Shown here: one piece after another, positions 4,641 to 8,415 of the stretch | Numbering within the stretch: position 1 is the first letter of the stretch | Layout: the number at the start of each line of letters is the position of its first letter | NCBI GenBank assembly: GCA_902482185.1 | Contig: CABSZR010000053.1 | Coordinates: forward strand, 1-8,415 | DNA: 8,415 nt | Source: an uncultured Collinsella sp. | GTDB taxonomy: Bacteria > Actinomycetota > Coriobacteriia > Coriobacteriales > Coriobacteriaceae | Direction: 5' to 3' | Notes under the pieces: model-generated | What the model was told of the DNA's origin: nothing | The model's database searches: none | What the model saw: the letters and a program-made list of their open reading frames with translations, nothing else | Program-made: the position numbers and the translations under genes

Positions 4641-4674
4641 GGTTAGGCACAAAACAATTCCACTACCTAACTAA
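4633..4674. promoter_or_regulatory. Likely MarR operator over the -10/start site
   Basis: GTTAGG (4642-4647) and CCTAAC (4666-4671) form an inverted repeat, widening to TTGGTTAGG (4639-4647) against CCTAACTAA (4666-4674) with one mismatch. A further CCTA (4633-4636) in the -10 region gives a closer pairing with TAGG (4644-4647). These half-sites cover the -10 and start region, where a repressor would block transcription. MarR proteins commonly autorepress from such palindromes; that this one binds here is inferred. Confidence 0.5.
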
Positions 4675-4695
4675 AGAAAGGAGCAACACTAATTC

Positions 4696-5202
4696 ATGTG
4701 CGATGAACCTCTTAACCTTTGTTCGCACGAGCCCGGCGGTGACCTGTCGCAACCGGTAGACATACCCGAAGCGGTCAGCGCCGAAGACAAACTCGCCAAG
4801 CGCATCCTGAGCGGCCTGGGATTTTGCGGCCATTACATGCATTTTCACGGTGGCGGCATATCTGGCAAGGCGCCCATCATCTGCCTGCTGGCCAAGCAGC
4901 CCGGCGGCGAGATGTCTCAGCAGGAACTCGGCATGCACTTTGACCTCAAACCGGGGTCGCTTTCCGAGATCCTATCCAAGCTCGAGGTCAACGGCCTCAT
5001 TGAGCGCAGCCGTAACCCCAAGGATCGACGGCAACTCACCATTCGCCTGACCGAAACCGGCCGGGAAAACGCCCGCATCGACCAGGCCGCCCGCATTCGC
5101 TTTAGAGAGCAGGCCTTTAGCGCCCTCACCCACGACGAGCGTGAGCAGCTCGCCGAAATGCTCGAGAAAATCCGCAAAACTTGGGAGGAACTGGATGATT
5201 AA
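4696..5202 (+). CDS. MarR-family transcriptional regulator
   Basis: A 168-residue winged-helix DNA-binding protein, predicted to act as a dimer and to control the exporter genes behind it. The helix-turn-helix runs from about residue 74 to 104 (SQQELGMHFDLKPGSLSEI and onward), followed by the MarR wing with RNPKDRRQLTIRLTETG (106-122), including the usual Asp-Arg-Arg at 110-112. The C-terminal helix (about 146-166) would complete the dimer interface. The N-terminal 30 residues have no family match I can see. A Cys/His cluster, CGHYMHFHGGG (Cys44, His46, His49, His51), lies just before the core helix and could sense metal or redox state; this is conjecture. ATG 4696 is preceded by AAAGGAG (4677-4683) at a rather long 12-base spacing, but an in-frame TAA at 4690 excludes an earlier start. 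The stop overlaps the next gene by eight bases. Confidence 0.9.
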   Translation: MCDEPLNLCSHEPGGDLSQPVDIPEAVSAEDKLAKRILSGLGFCGHYMHFHGGGISGKAPIICLLAKQPGGEMSQQELGMHFDLKPGSLSEILSKLEVNGLIERSRNPKDRRQLTIRLTETGRENARIDQAARIRFREQAFSALTHDEREQLAEMLEKIRKTWEELDD

Positions 5203-7009
5203 AACCCTCATGGGCAGCATCCGCGACTATATGAAAGTCACCGTTGCCACGCCGTTGCTCGTACTTGGCGAGGTGCTCTGCGAGATGCTGATTCCATTTA
5301 TCACCGCCAACCTGATCGACGCCATCAAAGACGGCGCCACCGTAGCCGAGATGCTTCCCACCGCAGGCTTTTTGGTGCTCATCGCGCTGACGTCGCTTGC
5401 TTTCGGTGCCGCTGCCGGCGTCACCTGCAGCCATGCGAGTTGCGGCTTCGCCAAGAACCTGCGTCACGACCTGTTCTACAAGATCCAGACGTTCAGCTTT
5501 GCCAACATCGATGAGTTCTCGAGCTCCTCGCTCGTCACGCGCCTGACCACCGACATCAACAACGTGCAGCAGGCCTTTATGATGATCATCCGCATCGCCG
5601 TGCGCGCGCCGCTGGTATTGATCTTCGCCTTTACCATGGCATTTATCATGGGCGGCAGCGTTGCCATGGTCTACCTGGTCATCATTCCGCTGCTGGGCTT
5701 TGGACTGTTCTTTATCATCTTTAAGGTGCGCCCCATCTTCTCGCGCGTGTTCCACAAGTACGATGCCCTTAACGAGTCCGTCGAGGAAAACGTCACCGGC
5801 ATGCGCGTGGTTAAGAGCTACGTGCGCGAAGACTTTGAGAAGGAGAAGTTCGCGACCGCCGCGCGCGACGTCCAGATGGACTTCACCCGCGCCGAGAAGC
5901 TGCTCGCCTTTAACAACCCCATGATGAATATCTGCGTCAACGGCGCGTTTGTCGTCATCATCTACCTGGGCTCCAAGCTCATCATCACGAGCCAGGGCAC
6001 GCTGTTCGACGTGGGCCAGCTCTCCTCGATCTTTACCTATGGCTTCCAGATCCTCATGAGCCTGATGCAGCTGTCGATGATCTTTGTCATGGTGACCATG
6101 GCCGACGAATCGGCGCACCGCATTACCGAGGTGCTGACCGCCGAGCCCACGATCGTCGATCCCGCCGAGCCCGTGCTCGAGGTTGCCGACGGTTCCATCG
6201 ACTTTGACCACGTGAGCTTTAAGTATTCCGCGCATGCGAAGCGCCAGGCGCTCGACGATATCGACCTGCACATTAAGAGCGGCGAGACCATCGGCATCAT
6301 CGGCGGCACCGGCTCGGCCAAGTCCACGCTTGTAAACCTCATCGCCCGTCTGTACGACACCACCGAGGGTACCGTGCGCGTGGGCGGCGTGGATGTGCGC
6401 GACTACGACTTGGACGCCCTTCGCCACCAGGTGGCCATGGTGCTGCAGAAAAACGTGCTGTTTAGCGGCACGATTGCCGAGAACCTGCGTTGGGGCGACC
6501 CGAATGCCACCGACGAGGAAGTCCGCGAGGCGGCACATCTGGCCTGCGCCGACGAGTTTGTCGACGGCTTCCCCAAGGGCTATGACACCTGGATCGAACA
6601 GGGCGGCTCCAATGTCTCCGGCGGTCAGAAGCAGCGCCTGTGCATTGCGCGTGCCCTGCTGCGTCGCCCCAAGATCTTGATCCTGGACGACTCCACCAGC
6701 GCCGTCGACACCAAGACCGACGCCAAGATCCGCGCGGGGCTGGCAAGCTATCTGCCCAACACGACCAAGCTCATCATCGCCCAGCGCATCAGCTCCGTGC
6801 AGGACGCCGATCGCATCATCGTCATGGAGGGTGGCCGCATCGCGCAGATCGGCAACCACGATGAGCTGCTTAAGACGAGCGAGATCTACCGCGAGACCTT
6901 TACCTCGCAAAGCAAGATGTCTGCCGAGGGCGAAGGGGCCGTCGAGGCCGACACCGAGGCATCTGCAACGCAAGCTCAGACCCAGGAAGGAGGCGAGGCA
7001 CATGAGTAA
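5195..7009 (+). CDS. Heterodimeric ABC exporter subunit, degenerate-site type
   Basis: A 604-residue half-transporter with an N-terminal six-helix membrane domain (helices near 15-36, 55-78, 132-152, 155-177, 245-266 and 276-302) fused to an ATPase domain from about 335. Walker A is GGTGSAKST (370-378, Lys376; Ala replaces the usual Gly before Lys), the Q-loop is Gln418, the signature VSGGQ is at 474-478 and Walker B is ILILDD (494-499). Asp499 stands where the catalytic Glu is expected and Gln530 replaces the switch His. This matches the non-hydrolysing site of heterodimeric exporters such as TM287/288 and LmrCD, with the partner encoded next. ATG 5195 has GGGAGG (5183-5188) six bases upstream and overlaps the marR stop by eight bases; the frame extends further upstream inside marR but that is rejected. 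The last 30 residues are a low-complexity Glu/Ala/Gln tail. Probable function: multidrug or peptide/lipid export; substrate unknown. Confidence 0.92.
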   Translation: MIKTLMGSIRDYMKVTVATPLLVLGEVLCEMLIPFITANLIDAIKDGATVAEMLPTAGFLVLIALTSLAFGAAAGVTCSHASCGFAKNLRHDLFYKIQTFSFANIDEFSSSSLVTRLTTDINNVQQAFMMIIRIAVRAPLVLIFAFTMAFIMGGSVAMVYLVIIPLLGFGLFFIIFKVRPIFSRVFHKYDALNESVEENVTGMRVVKSYVREDFEKEKFATAARDVQMDFTRAEKLLAFNNPMMNICVNGAFVVIIYLGSKLIITSQGTLFDVGQLSSIFTYGFQILMSLMQLSMIFVMVTMADESAHRITEVLTAEPTIVDPAEPVLEVADGSIDFDHVSFKYSAHAKRQALDDIDLHIKSGETIGIIGGTGSAKSTLVNLIARLYDTTEGTVRVGGVDVRDYDLDALRHQVAMVLQKNVLFSGTIAENLRWGDPNATDEEVREAAHLACADEFVDGFPKGYDTWIEQGGSNVSGGQKQRLCIARALLRRPKILILDDSTSAVDTKTDAKIRAGLASYLPNTTKLIIAQRISSVQDADRIIVMEGGRIAQIGNHDELLKTSEIYRETFTSQSKMSAEGEGAVEADTEASATQAQTQEGGEAHE

Positions 7010-8415
7010 AGCAACGACCGCCGAGCGCGCGCTCAACCGCAAGGGCGGCACCATGTCGCGCCTCATCAAGACGCTCTTTGGCTTCTACCCCGTGCTTTTG
7101 CCCCTCGTCGTCGTCGGCGTGGTGCTCTGCGCCATCATCAACTCCATCGGCGCGACCTTCCTTCAGAGCGCCCTGCAAATTATTGGCGAATCGTGGCAGT
7201 CGGGCGATTGGGCGACCGCGCAGCCCAAAATTCTGAAGCTTGTGACCACCCTCGCCTGCATCTACGGCGTCGGCATCCTGTCCTCACTCTTCTGGAACCG
7301 CGCCATGGCCATCGTTACGCAGGGCTCGCTCGAGAAGCTGCGCGAGAAGATGTTCAACCGCATGCAGGACCTGCCGATTCGCTACTTCGACACGCACCAG
7401 CGCGGCGACATCATGAGCCACTACACCAACGACATCGACACGCTGCGTCAGATGATCAGCCAGTCGCTGCCCAACCTGCTCATGACGACCATCGTCATCG
7501 TCACGGTGTTCTTTATCATGCTGTACTACAGCGTGTGGATGTGCCTGGTCATTATTGCCGGCGTCGCCTTTATGACCTTTATGACCAAGCTGCTCGGCTC
7601 CAACTCCGCGCGCTTCTTTATTGCGCAGCAGACCGAGCTCGGCGTTGTCGAGGGCCATATCGAGGAAGTCATGAACGGCCAGAAGGTCGTCAAGGCATTC
7701 TGCCACGAGTCTGCCGCCGAAGCCGATTTTGACGAGCGCAACGAAAAGCTCTTCGAGGTCTCGCAGAAGGCCAACATGTACGCCAACATCCTCATGCCTA
7801 TCCTTATGAACCTGGGCAACCTGCTCTACGTGCTGGTCGCACTGGCGGGCGGCATTTTCCTGGCGCTGGGCGTGCCCAACCTGAGCATCTCGGGCATGAC
7901 GCTGTCCATCGCCGTCGTGGTGCCGTTCCTCAACATGACCAAGCAGTTCTGCGGACAGATCGGTCAGATCTCGCAGCAGATCAACGCCGTGGTCATGGGC
8001 CTCGCCGGCGCCGACCGCATCTTTGAGCTCATCGACGAGGAGCCCGAAGCCGACGAAGGCTATGTGACGCTCGTCAACGCGCAGGTGAACCCCGATACCT
8101 GGCAGCTCGAGGAGGCCGACCACCACACCGGCATGTGGGCATGGAAGCATCCGCACCGCGCGACCGGCGAGATCGAGTACGTGCCGCTGCGCGGCGACCT
8201 GGTCATGGACAACGTGGACTTTGGCTACACGCCCGACCACGAGGTGCTGCACGGCGTGTCCGTGTTTGCCAAGCCGGGCCAGAAGGTCGCGTTTGTCGGC
8301 GCCACCGGTGCCGGTAAGACGACCATCACCAACCTCATCAACCGCTTCTACGACATCGCCGACGGCAAGATCCGCTACGACGGCATCAACATCAACAAGA
8401 TCCACAAGCCGGACC
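7002..8415 (+). CDS. Heterodimeric ABC exporter partner subunit (3'-truncated)
   Basis: The second half-transporter, open to the window end with 471 complete codons. It begins MSKATTAERALNRKGG and shows six hydrophobic segments in the first 320 or so residues, starting near 28-50. The ATPase domain begins near 399 (GDLVMDNVDFGY) and has a canonical Walker A, GATGAGKT at 433-440, unlike its partner. The signature, Walker B and H-loop lie beyond the window, so the catalytic Glu cannot be checked. Between the membrane and ATPase domains lies an extra segment of about 45 residues (354-398) including NAQVNPDTW and TGMWAWKHPH, which I recall as conserved in homologues from gut Firmicutes and Actinobacteria. 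ATG 7002 follows AAGGAGG (6987-6993) by eight bases and overlaps the upstream stop by eight bases (ATGAGTAA). Expected to pair one-to-one with the preceding subunit in the membrane. Confidence 0.92.
   Translation, partial: MSKATTAERALNRKGGTMSRLIKTLFGFYPVLLPLVVVGVVLCAIINSIGATFLQSALQIIGESWQSGDWATAQPKILKLVTTLACIYGVGILSSLFWNRAMAIVTQGSLEKLREKMFNRMQDLPIRYFDTHQRGDIMSHYTNDIDTLRQMISQSLPNLLMTTIVIVTVFFIMLYYSVWMCLVIIAGVAFMTFMTKLLGSNSARFFIAQQTELGVVEGHIEEVMNGQKVVKAFCHESAAEADFDERNEKLFEVSQKANMYANILMPILMNLGNLLYVLVALAGGIFLALGVPNLSISGMTLSIAVVVPFLNMTKQFCGQIGQISQQINAVVMGLAGADRIFELIDEEPEADEGYVTLVNAQVNPDTWQLEEADHHTGMWAWKHPHRATGEIEYVPLRGDLVMDNVDFGYTPDHEVLHGVSVFAKPGQKVAFVGATGAGKTTITNLINRFYDIADGKIRYDGININKIHKPD

Noticed and set aside
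4432..4650. 72-codon minus-strand frame in the divergent gap
   Set aside because: It translates straight through the rod hairpin, the 12-bp hairpin and the marR promoter, and its Arg/Leu-rich product resembles nothing known to me.
5126..7069. Long minus-strand reading frame (647 codons) opposite the first ABC gene
   Set aside because: It mirrors the codon pattern of a high-GC gene on the other strand. Its product is a His/Asp/Gly-rich low-complexity sequence without domains, while the plus strand holds a complete ABC exporter.
7284..8405. Long minus-strand reading frame opposite the second ABC gene
   Set aside because: Same antisense artefact: the plus strand encodes recognisable exporter motifs through this whole interval.

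Overview
The window is the start of an assembled contig from a high-GC bacterium, most likely a gut member of the Coriobacteriia and probably Collinsella or a close relative. This is inferred from the GC-rich codon use, the gene repertoire and the protein style; no marker gene is present. The first 52 bases are not reliable genome. They read as flow-cell T's, the Illumina P7 oligo, an 8-base i7 index and the Nextera read-2 primer segment, fused directly to a truncated transporter gene.

Layout from left to right: (1) the 3' half of an MFS efflux-type permease (+). (2) A 308-bp gap with two related palindromes, the first terminator-like. (3) A low-molecular-weight protein-tyrosine phosphatase (+). 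(4) A repeat-dense convergent gap of about 200 bp, with one left arm that can pair with either of two right arms, a 14-bp tandem duplication and a REP-like hairpin. (5) An AAA_14/DUF4143 ATPase (-) preceded by a very AT-rich promoter region built from three 33-bp-period direct repeats, then a second copy of the REP-like hairpin. (6) A two-gene minus-strand operon: pyridoxal/pyridoxamine kinase followed by a small Cys-rich TIGR04076-type protein. (7) A 447-bp divergent gap holding a near-continuous 98-nt rod-shaped hairpin, a 12-bp hairpin, a near-consensus promoter and a likely MarR operator. (8) A plus-strand operon: MarR-family regulator, then two half-transporter genes of a heterodimeric ABC exporter, the second cut by the window end.

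The best understood unit is the marR-ABC-ABC operon. The regulator probably represses its own promoter through a GTTAGG/CCTAAC inverted repeat. The first ABC subunit carries the degenerate nucleotide site expected of a TM287/LmrC-type partner: Asp in place of the catalytic Glu and Gln in place of the switch His. All three intra-operon junctions in the window are the same 8-nt overlap, ATGAnTAA. The least explained parts are non-coding: the periodic repeats before the ATPase, the alternative-pairing repeats after it, and the long rod hairpin between the two divergent operons. I see no CRISPR array, tRNA, rRNA, transposase or complete defence system.
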